From Galerina marginata (Eukaryota; Basidiomycota; Agaricomycetes; Agaricales; Galerinaceae), in NCBI GenBank assembly GCA_023014335.1, contig JAECYW010000026.1, forward strand, positions 620,001-684,000: a stretch of 64,000 nucleotides of DNA, read 5' to 3'. A model generated the notes under the pieces. The model did not search any database, was not told where the DNA came from, and was given only the letters and a program-made list of their open reading frames with translations. Position 1 is the stretch's first letter, and the number at the start of each line of letters is the position of its first letter. The translations under genes and the position numbers were made by a program. Positions 10,517-20,799 of this stretch are shown here, piece by piece.

Positions 10517-12336
10517 TTAAATCGGAAGCCTATGTACCAAACTGACCAATTTATCTTTGGTCCTCATCTCAATCAACACGTTGTCCGTCACATCTTCTGG
10601 ACCAAGCACCTCCGTCTCTACAGCCGTTCTCCCCAGCCCAACAATCGTGCGGTTCAGCTGGCGCTCAAGGATCTCCTCAAGCGCATCCCAATCAGGTTCC
10701 TGTCGCTGCGCGACGGACGCTGCTCCAATTTTCGCCAAGGCCTTCGTACAGTCGTTCCCCACGTCCCCATTCCGGCACTGGACGTAGGCGATGACGACTT
10801 GCTGCCCAAAGTTGGCCCTCGCTTCCAGGTATTTGGAGATGCACCTGAGGATGCCACGGTTTTTAACCGGCCGCCCGCTGCTGGTCTGCCAGTTGTTGGC
10901 TTTCCACACTTGGACTTGACCTTTAAAACCTGCATTTCAAGTTATTGGGTATGACAAGAGGGAACAGCAAGACGGACTAACAAGATATACAATAGTAGGA
11001 CGTGGTCCTGATGAGGAGCGGCTTTTGTGTGATTTCCGTCGTCTCCAGGAGGCGTAGAATGGCCTGACGAACGCGAGTTTAGAGCAGGAACAACAATCAC
11101 TAAAAAATGTCGACATACCAAGAGTTCAGCTTGTTGGCTTGTCTGCTTTCCGTAACATTTCTCGGATAGATTCCTAGAGAAATTTAACAAGCGATGACTC
11201 AACACATATTACCACTGAAAGAAATATATGGACACCAACCTAGGGTCCTGACGTCCCCACCACACACCGAGACCTGCTTCTGCACTTGACCCATCGGTTC
11301 CAGTACAAAACCAGCAGTATACGCAACGTCCCACCCCAGATCGGCCACAGGAAGAGACTCCGGAATGTTGGGTTCCAGGTGCGGCGGTGGTTGTGCCAGT
11401 ACTGATGACGGGCCAGCCTGGCTGCCGCCTTGTAGATGTGGAACATCCGGGCTTGAGCCACGAGCAGGTGAGCTTGAGGGCGGTGTTCGGGGCTGAGATT
11501 GGGGAATGGTACAAGGGGCATCTTTATGCGCTCTTAGTTCATAGATGTGATAGGAGTTGGGTCAAATCTTACATCTACGTCCTCGAGATGCTGGTACTGG
11601 GCTGACTGAGCGCACATCTCGTGGCCGCGGAGCATTAGAAGAAGGGGGTGTTTGGTGACGAGCAGGAGAGCTTGAAGCCGCAATTTGTGGGCGAGGGATA
11701 TTATACGGTGCATCTGTAAAGCCTATAAGTTATTTAGGTGTGAGATGAGTAGAGTCGTGGCTTACATCTAGGTCCCCGAGATGCTGGTACTAGTTCTGGG
11801 CTAACTGAGCCCAAATTTCGTAGATTCGGGGCATCGGAATTGGGGGGCGTTTGGTGACGAGCAGGAGAGCTTGAAGCCGCAACTTGTAGGTGAGGGATAT
11901 TATACGGTGCGTCTGTACTTCCTATGAGTTATAAGGAGGTGAAAGGAGTAGAGTCGTGGTTTACATCTAGGTGCCCGTGTTGGTGGTGCCGGTACAGGGC
12001 TGACTGAGCGCATATTTCGTGCACGTCGGACATCAGAATGCGGTGTTTGGCGACGAGCAGAAGAGCTCGGAGTCGCAGACTGATTTCGAGGCGGAGAATC
12101 GGCGTAAAGGGTATCTAAACCGTGCTCTGAGTTGTGTGGAACACGAGAAGAGAGGAATAGGCCTCACACATGGGTGGTGGTGTTTCAGGTCGCAGTATTG
12201 CCGCGGGAGCTGGTGCAATGGGCGCTGGTAAAGGTGCTGGGGGTGACTGGACTCGTGGTGGCGGCGCTACTTCAGGCTCTCGGGCAAGCATATCCGCCAA
12301 AGGAACTCCGTAGGCGAAGAGCGCTGCTTCTTCCAT
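10517..12336 (-). pseudogene. RNase H1-like gene with degenerate active site and tandem duplicated exons
   Basis: Minus-strand model: exon 1 12168-12336 (starts MEEAALFAYG, Pro/Ala rich), repeated exons 11965-12114, 11766-11912, 11573-11713, then exon 5 11240-11521 and further exons to the stop at 10517. The last exons encode an RNase H fold: GLGVWWG, QQAELLAILRLLE, LLIRTTSYYC, WKANNWQTSSGRPVKN, YVQCRNGDVGND. Of the four DEDD acidic residues only the Glu remains; YTDG has become YTAG, TDS has become TTS and the last Asp is a Lys. The His of GHSG is also lost. One frame change is needed inside exon 5. Cellular RNase H1 removes RNA from RNA-DNA hybrids; this copy should be inactive. It could also be an expressed, non-catalytic protein. 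Confidence 0.65.
11459..12114 (-). repeat. tandem exon array, about 197-bp units (4 units)
   Basis: A GACGAGCAGG-type landmark recurs at 11459, 11657, 11856 and 12052, giving spacings of 198, 199 and 196. Each unit contains one Ser/Pro-rich exon (YAPYNIP..., SSSPARHQTPP, RSVSPVPASRG) and, between units, one roughly 50-nt intron starting GTAA. The three internal exons (150, 147 and 141 nt) are phase 1 at both ends, so each duplication keeps the frame. Confidence 0.75.
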
Positions 12337-14622
12337 CGAAAAAAACCTTTTGAATTTCGCGCCTGCAAAACCCTTAACCTGGCGTTCGCATTCGTGCCTA
12401 TAAGAGATGGGTTATCACTCAACACTTCATGTTATGGAAGCCTGAATGTCGATTTACACACCATGAGTTGTACACCCCAGGCATCCTGCCTTTATTGACG
12501 GCGTAATACCCACCTTTTGGTCGGTTTGAGGGCATTTTGACTTAATTTGAGCTCTTCTGCCTTGCGGTTCTTTATGTGTGAGGAGAGACGGGTATGTGGG
12601 TGGTGGTTGGCAATAAACAGACACGTCCTTGACATCGTCACGCCGGTACAAATAGACCGTATTAGACGCGTCAAAGCGAGAGTCACCTGATCGTGACGAG
12701 AGGTCGCGTCGTAATTGACGACTGTCCGTGTCATCCCAAGATCATCCTTACAGGACCAAAGACGCCAGGATATGGCACCTTAATACATAGCCAGACATCT
12801 GTAACAAGAAATTACGGCTGATATATATTTTCAGTTAAAATACCACAGATTAATCGTCCGCTTTCTTTCACATCTAAGAAAGCGTCGCAGACGCAATAAA
12901 AGCATACCCAGGTGTCCGTGCCAAGAAATTAAGGCCGATATATTTTTCAGTTAGAAAAGCACCGCTGCAGAAATATCAAAATACCGCAGATCATCGTCCT
13001 CTGGGATGGCCTTCAAATTTCAGTCAAAAGTAGACTCAGACCGTGCGGGCTTCGGGCACGAGCACGATAGCACCACGAGGTCGGGACTGGCATTTGAACC
13101 GAAAAAGAAAAAGCTTCAGATGATATGTAAGCTCGGGAAAAGCGGCAGCACAGAAAGAAAGAGATCCAACTCAGGTTCGAAGACGACGTCCTCTCAAAGG
13201 CCCGGAGGACCACACAAAATCTAGGGACGTCTTTGGAACGAGCAGAGGCCGCGAAGTGTTGTCCTGGAGTTGATTCAGAGTTGTGCGATTATAATCGTCA
13301 ATAATAAGAAGATCGGCCCTCTAAAAGGCATGAATAAGCTCCAAACATCCCACATGAAGCATAAAATCACATGCCAAAATTATTTCTTCAGATTCCACAG
13401 GCCGAGTCTAAGACCAAGCGGAACCGCATGGGGCCACATGCCATATGTAGGCGAATACGGGATTCAACTTAGGTTCGAAGCCGACACCCTCACGGATTAC
13501 TCGAAAGTTTCGGAGAACTAGACGACGTCTTCGGAACAAACAGCTGGCGCGAAGCGGTACAGATATCCTGAAGTGGACTTGTGAGCCCGACAGCGTCAAT
13601 AATCAGCCCGACTCTCTAAAACTTGAAGGCACGAATAAGCTCCAGACATTCTACTTTTTCGAGCACAAAATCACGTACCAGAATTAGTCCGTGTCCAAAC
13701 GGGATAGCAGTGACCCTCGCATGCCTTACGTAGGTGAATATCGAAAACTTTGACCCGTGGGCTGCTGAACGAATTTTTATTTCCGGAAAAAATGCAGGAC
13801 TCATGAAAAAGGCGGGAGCGTAGAAAGATCTTTTGCCTGACGAACGTCCTTCCGAATTACTCAGAAGGTTCGGAGGATAAGACGAAATTTTGGGGACATT
13901 GTTGGAACGAACAGCGGGTGCCCAGAGAAGCAATATTAATGTCCTGAAGTGAAGTGGTAAGCTCAACATCGAGTCTCCATGAAAGGTAAAACTAAGCTCC
14001 AGACATTTCCGTCTTCTAGCACAAAATCACATACGAAGATTATTTCTTCTGAGTTCGAAGGGCCCAGTAGGCGAATCCCTGAGCAGCTGAACGGATTTTG
14101 AGTTAACAAACAGAGGAAGAAAAGCCTGCTTCGAGAATCGATGTCCATCTGAATCGCGGGCAGAATCAGACAGGCAGCCGCAACGTCATCCAATTTCAAT
14201 TTCGAGTTCGAGTTCGAGTTTGAGTGCGGGTTCGAGTTGGATCTACGACGCAGACTGTGGCAGTGTGAGCAGTCAGTACGATAGCACCAACACGCTGGGG
14301 TTGGTATTTAAAAGCAAAAGAAAGCTTCAGATGCGAAGTGCGTAAAAGATATGGAATCGATGAAGCGATTTAGAAGATCACTCGGATGTCTTTTCAGATT
14401 CAGATTCCTAGAAGTGTTTAACCACAAACGTTGACACGTCCTCTTCAGAACGAGGAGCGAGCAGCGAGCAGCGGGCATAGGATATCATCGATCATCCTGG
14501 ATCTTCAAGTCCTATATACAACATATCTCGCAATGAAACAGCACTCAACTCTCTAAGTAACAAACGGCGAATCAGCCAAGAATCTGAATCGTCCAATCAG
14601 AAAACCGCTCACCGAAATAAAA
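12337..14622. repeat. intergenic region with degenerate noncoding repeats
   Basis: No gene is supported. Three diverged copies of a block with AATAAGCTCCAGACAT and CACAAAATCACAT begin near 13330, 13631 and 13988. An AAGAAATTA..GG/CTGATATAT block occurs twice, near 12803 and 12922. A segment with AGCACGATAGCACCA and AAGCTTCAGATG appears near 13060-13130 and again near 14264-14330. A short GAGTTC microsatellite lies at 14197-14240. The repeats look old and may be remains of a satellite or of transposable elements. Confidence 0.5.
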
Positions 14623-15221
14623 TCACGCAGCCTTCTCCCCCTCCCCCCTTCCCATCCTCCCCCCCTCCCCCTCCGCCTCCTCCCCCTTCCTCACAGGCAA
14701 AGGCAACGGCACAGCAGTAACATCCCCCCTCCTAAAAACCCTCCTCCCCGCCCTCACCACCCTCATCCGCGACTTACACCACGGGTCCGGACACGCGATC
14801 TCGGCATCCGTCTCCATCCAGTCGTGCGGGTTCATGTTCGGGCGCTGTTTGGCTGCTAGGAGGGGGAGGACGGAAGCTGCGAAAGGGGAAAGGGGGTAGG
14901 AGTGTTTGTCAGCGGTGTGATTAATATTATTAGCGAATGTGGTATGGGTAGATTAAAAGGACGGTAGGGTAGGGTAGGTTTAGAGGAATACACGTACCGA
15001 GGGAGTAGATGGAGATGCCCTGTCCCGGGGGGAGGTACATCATCTCGCCTTGGAGCACGAAGTGGTCCCCTGGTTTGGCGCCGCAGAGGATGCGTTCTCC
15101 CGGGGGACAGATGACTTCGACGCGGAGGTCGTATAGCTCGAAGGAGGCGTCGGCGCCGTTTGGGTCGTTGGTGGCTTTTGAGTCGTCCGTTGGTTTTGTG
15201 GTTTGGGTATCTGTCACGGTA
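14623..15221 (-). CDS. TIGR04076-like small protein (5' end unresolved)
   Basis: Two exons are clear: 14998 up to about 15221, and 14623-14876, joined by a 121-nt intron (GTACGT...TCGCAG). The protein contains LYDLRVEVI, CGAKPGDHFVLQG, PPGQGISIYSLASVLPLLAAKQR and CPDPWCKSR. This matches the layout of TIGR04076 proteins: a beta-rich start, a Cys/GD motif, a Cys/Gly-rich centre and a final CPDP. Their function is unknown. No in-frame ATG precedes the first clear exon, so a small upstream exon must lie between about 15210 and 15450. The C terminus ends in an unusual Gly/Glu/Arg low-complexity tail encoded by a pyrimidine-rich plus strand. It lies downstream of RPS17 on the same strand. Confidence 0.6.
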
Positions 15222-15491
15222 CTGATCAAAAATGGATAATCAGTAGCTCAGTTTCCTTTTGCGTTATATCATTCCTTGAGAAATAATGCTGCTCAGTTTG
15301 CTCATGGTGCGTGATGGTAGAAAGAAAGAAAGGGTTTCTCTTTTAGGGTTCGGGTTGCATGCAAAAGCAGAGAGAATGAATACATGGCAGGGGCATAGCA
15401 TAGCATAGCATATCAAACCATACGCCAACCAACTACCGTGTACACAAAGAGTCAAGCGAGAGTCGAGACAAGGCGAGTGTTCTGCTCGCAC

Positions 15492-16187
15492 TCATGTCCG
15501 GCCTGCACCTGTACCGGCACCAGGCACGTTCCTTCGTTCGCGGCGGGGCGCGCGTTCGGCTGTGGCGAGGATGGGGTTGATCACGTTGACAGCGAGGGAG
15601 TCGAAGTTGAGCGAGTCCAGGAGAGCCTGCGTAAAAAACATCACATCCTGAAGCAGGCAGCACAACATAACGCATAACGCACCTTGGTATCAGGATCCAC
15701 CTCAAGCCCAGTCGCCGTCGTATCGAGCGCCGATATCTCGGGTACGTAGTTATCCTTCCGCTCGCGCTCTTCTTCCTGGAGCTTGAAGGAGATACCGCGG
15801 ACGGGGCCGCGCTGGATACGCTTCATCAAGTGCGTGGTGAAGCCTGAGATTTTGTTGCGCAGGCGCTTGGAGGGTACGACGGCCTGTAAGCAAGTTAATT
15901 AATCAGCATCAGCACGGCGCTCATTCGGGTGATTGGGATTGAGCGAGTACGCACGACTTCATCGATGATCCGCTTGTTGGTGTGGAAGTCGAGGGTGAGG
16001 CGGGGGTAGCTGTTCCACAAAAAAACACCTCTCAGCCCACCATTCGCCCCAGCTTAGCAGGACTATCCTACTCACTATTTTTCGATCAGGACTCTAGAAG
16101 CCCTCTTGGTGGTTTTGGTACGAACGCGACCCTACCATACACCGTCAGCACTTCACCCTACACAGCATCACGAAAGGAACCTACCAT
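15492..16187 (-). CDS. RPS17: 40S ribosomal protein S17 (eS17)
   Basis: Five exons: 16185-16187 (ATG only), 16076-16131, 15955-16009, 15683-15883 and 15492-15626; all splice sites are GT-AG and the frame closes to 149 residues. The sequence reads [59 protein letters not shown], which is unmistakable eukaryotic eS17, a component of the small ribosomal subunit. An intron directly after the ATG is typical of fungal ribosomal protein genes. It is transcribed divergently from RPS22 across about 400 bp, which suits coordinated control. Confidence 0.95.
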
Positions 16188-16584
16188 ATTGGATTAAGCG
16201 ACTTTTTGCGTTCGGTCGATGAGGAGAGTGGGTCTTGACGTCGAGCGGAAAAGTGGGAGGTATTGGGGAGACGGCGGTCGGAGGTTGCCGGTGTGGCTTG
16301 GGTAGTACTGTATAGTTGGGTTTTCAGCCACTGGTTGCCTAATTCGGAATACCCAGTCTTGTGTGTTTTTCGTTTTCGTTTCCTTCTCCACCGTCGTTGT
16401 CGTCGCCCTCAAGACCTTCAAGGTAAATATCCCAGGACCAGCAGTCTTATTTCCTCTCAAGCCTGTTTGACTCGTGCTTTCCGTAGCACGACACTCATTC
16501 CGGGCTCTGGCATCTTGCTTACATCTCCTCTCTTCCCCTCTCAGTACCCCTTGTCGACGCTAAAAACACAACCTAAAATCCAAA
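16188..16584. promoter_or_regulatory. divergent promoter region of RPS17 and RPS22
   Basis: A 397-bp spacer separates the start codons of two ribosomal protein genes read in opposite directions. It has pyrimidine-rich stretches toward RPS22 (around 16500-16545). No single factor site can be named with certainty. The shared spacer suggests joint regulation. Confidence 0.6.
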
Positions 16585-17437
16585 ATGGTCCGAGTATCCG
16601 TCCTTGTGCGTCTTTTCTCTTACTGTCTGTCGTTGTCGTTCGTTACTCACGACGATCTAGAACGACTGCTTGAACAACATCGTCAACGCCGAACGCCGTG
16701 GAAAGCGCCAGGTGCTCATCCGTCCTTCCTCAAAGGTCGTGGTTAAATTCTTGAGCGTCATGCAGCGTCACGGTAAGTTTTTTGCTTTTCCCCTTTCCCT
16801 TACCATTGCCCCTGGTCTTTCGCTCTCCTTTTGCCTCGGAGTATAACTACGATCGGCGCGACTTTCCACTTCCACGCGTTCTTCGTTTTAAGTCTCCGAA
16901 AAATCGACTGTAACCCCGTCTCTGACAACCATACAGCGTGTGTTCTCCCCTCCCCAGGAACACGAGTTCACAGATGAGACTACACCCTTCCTTGCTGCCT
17001 TCTTCCCCTCCCTCTTTCCTTCTTCCCCATTTTTCTTTCTTTCATACTTTTCCTTCCTTCCAATCATTGAAACATCGTGCTAACTAATACTCTCCCCCTC
17101 CCATCTGCAGGCTACATCGGCGAATTCGAGATCATAGACGACCACCGCGCCGGCAAAATCGTCATCCAGCTCAACGGAAGGCTCAACAAAACCGGTGTCA
17201 TTTCCCCCCGCTTCAACATCCAGCACACCCAGATCGAGTCCTGGGTCAATTTGCTCCTCCCCGCTAGAGGGTTTGGGATTATCATCCTCGTGCGTGTCGT
17301 CTACGTGTCCTTGTCTTGTTTTATACTACTTCAGCTAATTTTGTTTATGGTATTAGACCACCTCGTCGGGTATCCTCGACCACGAAGAGGCCCGTCGCAA
17401 GAACGTCGGTGGGAAGCTTTTGGGATACGTGTATTGA
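16585..17437 (+). CDS. RPS22: 40S ribosomal protein S22 (uS8, S15a)
   Basis: Exons 16585-16605, 16661-16772, 17111-17289 and 17357-17437 give exactly 130 residues, the usual length of the family. Diagnostic segments: [59 protein letters not shown]. The second intron is long (338 nt) and pyrimidine rich. uS8 is a core protein of the small ribosomal subunit and binds the central domain of 18S rRNA. A broken copy of exon 4, intron 2 and exon 3 lies 0.6 kb downstream. Confidence 0.95.
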
Positions 17438-18070
17438 TTAGTTCGATGAAAATCTTTTACCTTTCGGGCATTATGATCATGATCATCTATGATTTCCTAC
17501 TATGCTGATACCGTTTGAATAAGATGCATCATATGTTATATCTTGCCCCACATTCTGAGTGGTTTCATCGTCGACGATAAGGTCGCAAGTGGGTTTTCTT
17601 GGGTTGTCGTTGAGATGCATGGCCTCGGGTGACTATATTACTTGCGGATGTCCTCGTTCTTCACTCCGTCCGGCAGCGACATATCGACCTTCTGGTGCAG
17701 TAGCAGCAGCCCAGCTTGTTTCAGTGAACCCCAAAACCAGGAATTGCTCTTCCTCCCGCAATCGCAGACATTGGTATCAAGGTATGGATCAAGTACCCTC
17801 CTCCTCGGCTTCAGCTTCAAGCTAACACAGAAACAAAGTAGCCACGAATACCTTCGTTCTAGATCTTCCAGGACTGGCCACCCTCTGTGTTGGACCTCGG
17901 CCTGCTAGTACGACACGCGTACAATTCAAGTTAACCACTAGATGACAGCCCCTCCCTACCAAGTCTGGAGCGTGTCATCTATCTGCATCATAATGTGTTC
18001 GCCTTTCTTGCTTGGTCTTCTTCACCTAAACATGTTTCCAATAACGCACCTCTTCTGGTTACTGGTCACT
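17438..18070. other. spacer downstream of RPS22, no gene recognised
   Basis: A 60-residue minus-strand ORF (17638-17820, ending LPDGVKNEDIRK) is open but has no recognisable family and no clear start context. It could be a fragment of a gene broken by the neighbouring rearrangement. Confidence 0.3.
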
Positions 18071-18480
18071 GGTATACCGTATCCTCGACCCCGGCACGAA
18101 GAGCCCCGTCGATCGCAAGTTCCTCCCTCCCCAGGAACACGAATATGAATATGAGCCCACAGTCTTTCCTGCTCCAATTTTTTTTCGTACTTGTCACTCC
18201 GCCTTTGATCCTGTGCTAACCCTCCTCCCATCTGCAGGCTGTAGCAATAGCTACGCTACATTGGCGAGTTCGAGATCATCGACACTGACCACCACCGCGC
18301 ATGCAAGATCGTCCGTCCGTCCAACTCAACGCGTACGGACGGCTCAAGTTAAACAAAACCGGCGTCGTCTCCCCCCCCCCCCCTCTTCAACATCCAGCAC
18401 AACCCAGATCGAGTCCTGGGTCTGGGTCGACTTGCTCCTCCCCGCTAGAGGGTTTGGGATTATCATCCTCGTGCGTGAGA
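18071..18480 (+). pseudogene. rearranged partial copy of RPS22
   Basis: An exon-4-like piece (ATCCTCGACC..GAAGAGCCCCGTC, about 18080-18117) is joined directly to an intron-2-like pyrimidine tract (about 18120-18237) and then to a diverged exon 3 (about 18238-18471). That exon has small insertions, including a run of about 13 C. The copy ends five to eight bases into intron 3, exactly where the inverted F-box arm begins. The order exon 4, intron 2, exon 3 implies a tandem partial duplication followed by a deletion. It cannot encode uS8. Confidence 0.8.
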
Positions 18481-18610
18481 ACACGAAATTTAAGGCGCTC
18501 AGTTTGGATCTGGAGAACAGTTTGTCAACAGTTGGTTATTTCAATTTTCCAGTCCTCTCAATGACCATGTGGATTCTGAGGATAGTAGAACTACAATATC
18601 ATGCGTTTAT

Positions 18611-19984
18611 TTACCAAGGAAAGTTGAATTTGTAATCGTACTCTATGGAGACGTTCGAGCTTAACTGTGTCATAAGCTCCAGATTTTTCGTCACCCAACT
18701 CGGCATCTCCTCATTCACCTGTCTTTTTATCTCTGGACCTGCCACGTATTTCTCCCCATCCTCTCCCTCTTCGTCGCTAAAGTATTCCCCAAAGTCTACT
18801 TTAATATCCAGCCTAAATTTCACCATCAGCGGCTCCCGTTCGGCTATCTTTGCCAACACCGCAACGAGGGAGCTCCCGGTTTCAAGTCGACGCAGGTGTG
18901 CCGCAAGACTCCAGGGAGCTTCTAGGTAACTCTTGAAAGCGATTACAATCGTCTTCATTTTGTTTTTCCACTGGGGATTGTGCGCAGTAAGTTGTATAGG
19001 TGTGTGAACTCGTCTTTATAGTTGAGCGCTACTGTGGATACAGACAGAAAGGCGAGGTTCGGAATCCTGCCGATATCGTACATATCAGAAAGCCCGCCGT
19101 CAAATTCCTCTGTTTGGGAATTTAAATTGGCTTAGTGGAATGTGTGAATGATATTTGGGAGCTCTGAGCGGTCCGAAAGCAAACTCCAGACGTTCCAACG
19201 ACCTGGAAGAGGCGGCCAGAATGCGGTTTATGTCGTCTAATTCGCGTGAAATATTGTAGCCGGAAACAGAAAGGTGTTGCAAATGACTGAAGTCAACATA
19301 AGTTTCCGCCAGAATTTGGATCGTGTCATCACAGTATCTGAATTCAAATTCCAGGGGTCGATGGTGCATGGAATGGTCAATGTCGATGGCATGAGGCGGT
19401 CGTACAGCCTCCACTGTAATGTAGATCAACTTCAGTTCTACTAGGTGTGGGCAATGGGCGATCAAGGATATAGGAACATTGAACACATGCTGTAAGTGAA
19501 GAAATGTTATGAAGGGAGTGACGAATGGTTTGACGAATTTCGTTTCGAACGTTCGATTACACGTAAATTGGAACTTGTCCCACCCTCCGGTGACGGATAA
19601 TTCTAATCGCATCCCTACTGCCCAACTTCGCGTGACGAGCTTTATGATTTGAAGAAATACAGGATCATCAACCGCCCATTCAAATGCTGAGTCTATGTCG
19701 AGGTGTAACCGGCGAACATAGGACGCGATCCGTGGATTTGCCTGCAAGACGCCATGGAATGAGTCGACTCTATCTTCACAACTAGCCTTGCTGCTGGTGC
19801 TGAGAATTGTTGTCGAATGGAATATGTGCTTCTGTGAGCGGTGTCGAAATGAGCGGCACACCAGTGCACAGGCACGAAAGTTTGATGTTCCAAGTTCAGG
19901 CTCGCCTGTGTCGAGAAGGGAATCGATGACCTGGTCGACGACCTCCTGTGCTAGGTGCGAAAAGGGGGCGAAATTTGAGGACAT
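18611..19984 (-). pseudogene. F-box family A pseudogene (copy A5)
   Basis: The exon 1 frame starts MSSNFAPFSHLAQEVVDQ at 19984 with an intact F-box region. Two lesions disable it. The family splice donor GGTACGC has become GGACCGC near 19165, so the intron cannot be removed normally. An A-run near 18960 has lost one base (GGAAAAACAAAATG where A1, A2 and A6 keep the frame), which breaks exon 2. The remaining 3' frame, 18611-18958, reads MKTIVIAFKSYLEAPWSL. Ends resemble A2, but the middle (about 19170-19440) is almost identical to A1. It lies in the right inverted arm. Confidence 0.8.
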
Positions 19985-20169
19985 GTCGTGAGGGCGGTGA
20001 GGAGAGAGAAGCTTTATTTCCGACCGACCACGTTTCCACATTCCCGAAGTTTGGCGGGCGGTGATCAGGCTGAACATAGACGCGAGACTGCACCGCCTTG
20101 AGATTAGGGCGGCGAAGTTGAATTTGGGTCACAAGTGAACTGATGCGGGGAGGCAATATGTCAATTGTC

Positions 20170-20191
20170 AGTTTTATAATAAACCGATTGC
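20170..20191 (-). promoter_or_regulatory. conserved TATA-like promoter block of A5
   Basis: On the minus strand it reads GGCAATCGGTTTATTATAAAAC, about 190 bp before the A5 start. It is the fourth instance of the family A promoter block and is kept although the gene is broken. Confidence 0.45.
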
Positions 20192-20248
20192 CACACGTAC
20201 TTATATGCCTCGCCTGCCGTGAGTTCAAGGTCAATTTTAGCCTTCTTA

Positions 20249-20568
20249 CAGCTAACTGCAAAACCCTAGGCACTTCCGAAAAATCCCCACAGTGCGCCCT
20301 TATTTATACAAACAACCGCGTTCGGTAGCCAAGGATATGACTCCATTGGCCCAAGTCCTCTTCGGGCAAACTGTCGGGAAGGTACACCCGTAATTGGGGC
20401 AAAAAGGGTTAGTGCACACCACTTATTGCATCATTGTGGTGCTATTCCCGTTTTCACCCCTTTTGCGTCGAACGGTGGCGCGTTCGGACTCCCAAAAGCA
20501 GTTGTTTGTATAAACATGAGCGCACCATTTGGGATTTTCAAAAGTGCCTAGGGTTTTGCAGTTAGCTG
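20249..20568. mobile_element. MITE with TA target duplication (inside right arm)
   Basis: A 320-bp element has terminal inverted repeats CAGCTAACTGCAAAACCCTA / TAGGGTTTTGCAGTTAGCTG that extend a further 7 bases inward. It is flanked by TA on both sides (20247-20248 and 20569-20570). The left inverted arm at about 5560-5580 has the same flanks (GGCCTTCT..ATGTTCTCATC) without the element. It has no coding capacity. TA duplication and CAG..CTG ends suggest a Tc1/mariner-like source. Confidence 0.85.
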
Positions 20569-20799
20569 TAATGTTCTCATCTGCTGATTCGATACTTGCC
20601 ATGAGATTCAAAGACTTGCGTGAGTCTTGGTAGACTTCTGATTAAACCTTTTTGCGTTTTTGAATCTGCCAGCCCAGTGACAGCACGGTGCAGGTAAATG
20701 AGTCAAAGCTTCGATGTCGTAGATGGCATCTGGCTTAGAAGAGCAGAGGCTACCAGCTGTCCGGTTTCCCTATCAAGGATCAATCAAAGTCAAAGGTTG

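Noticed and set aside
10517..12336. RNase H domain as part of an LTR or LINE retrotransposon
   Set aside because: No reverse transcriptase, integrase, gag motif or terminal repeats nearby; the WKxNxWxTSSGxPVKN segment and the intron-rich structure fit a cellular RNase H1.
12033..12353. Overlapping plus- and minus-strand ORFs over the first exons of the RNase H-like gene
   Set aside because: Shadows; only the minus-strand frame starting MEEAALF splices coherently into the repeat exons.
15361..15425. GCATAGCATAGCATAGCATA microsatellite as a regulatory element
   Set aside because: Simple short tandem repeat in an intergenic or intronic position; nothing indicates function.
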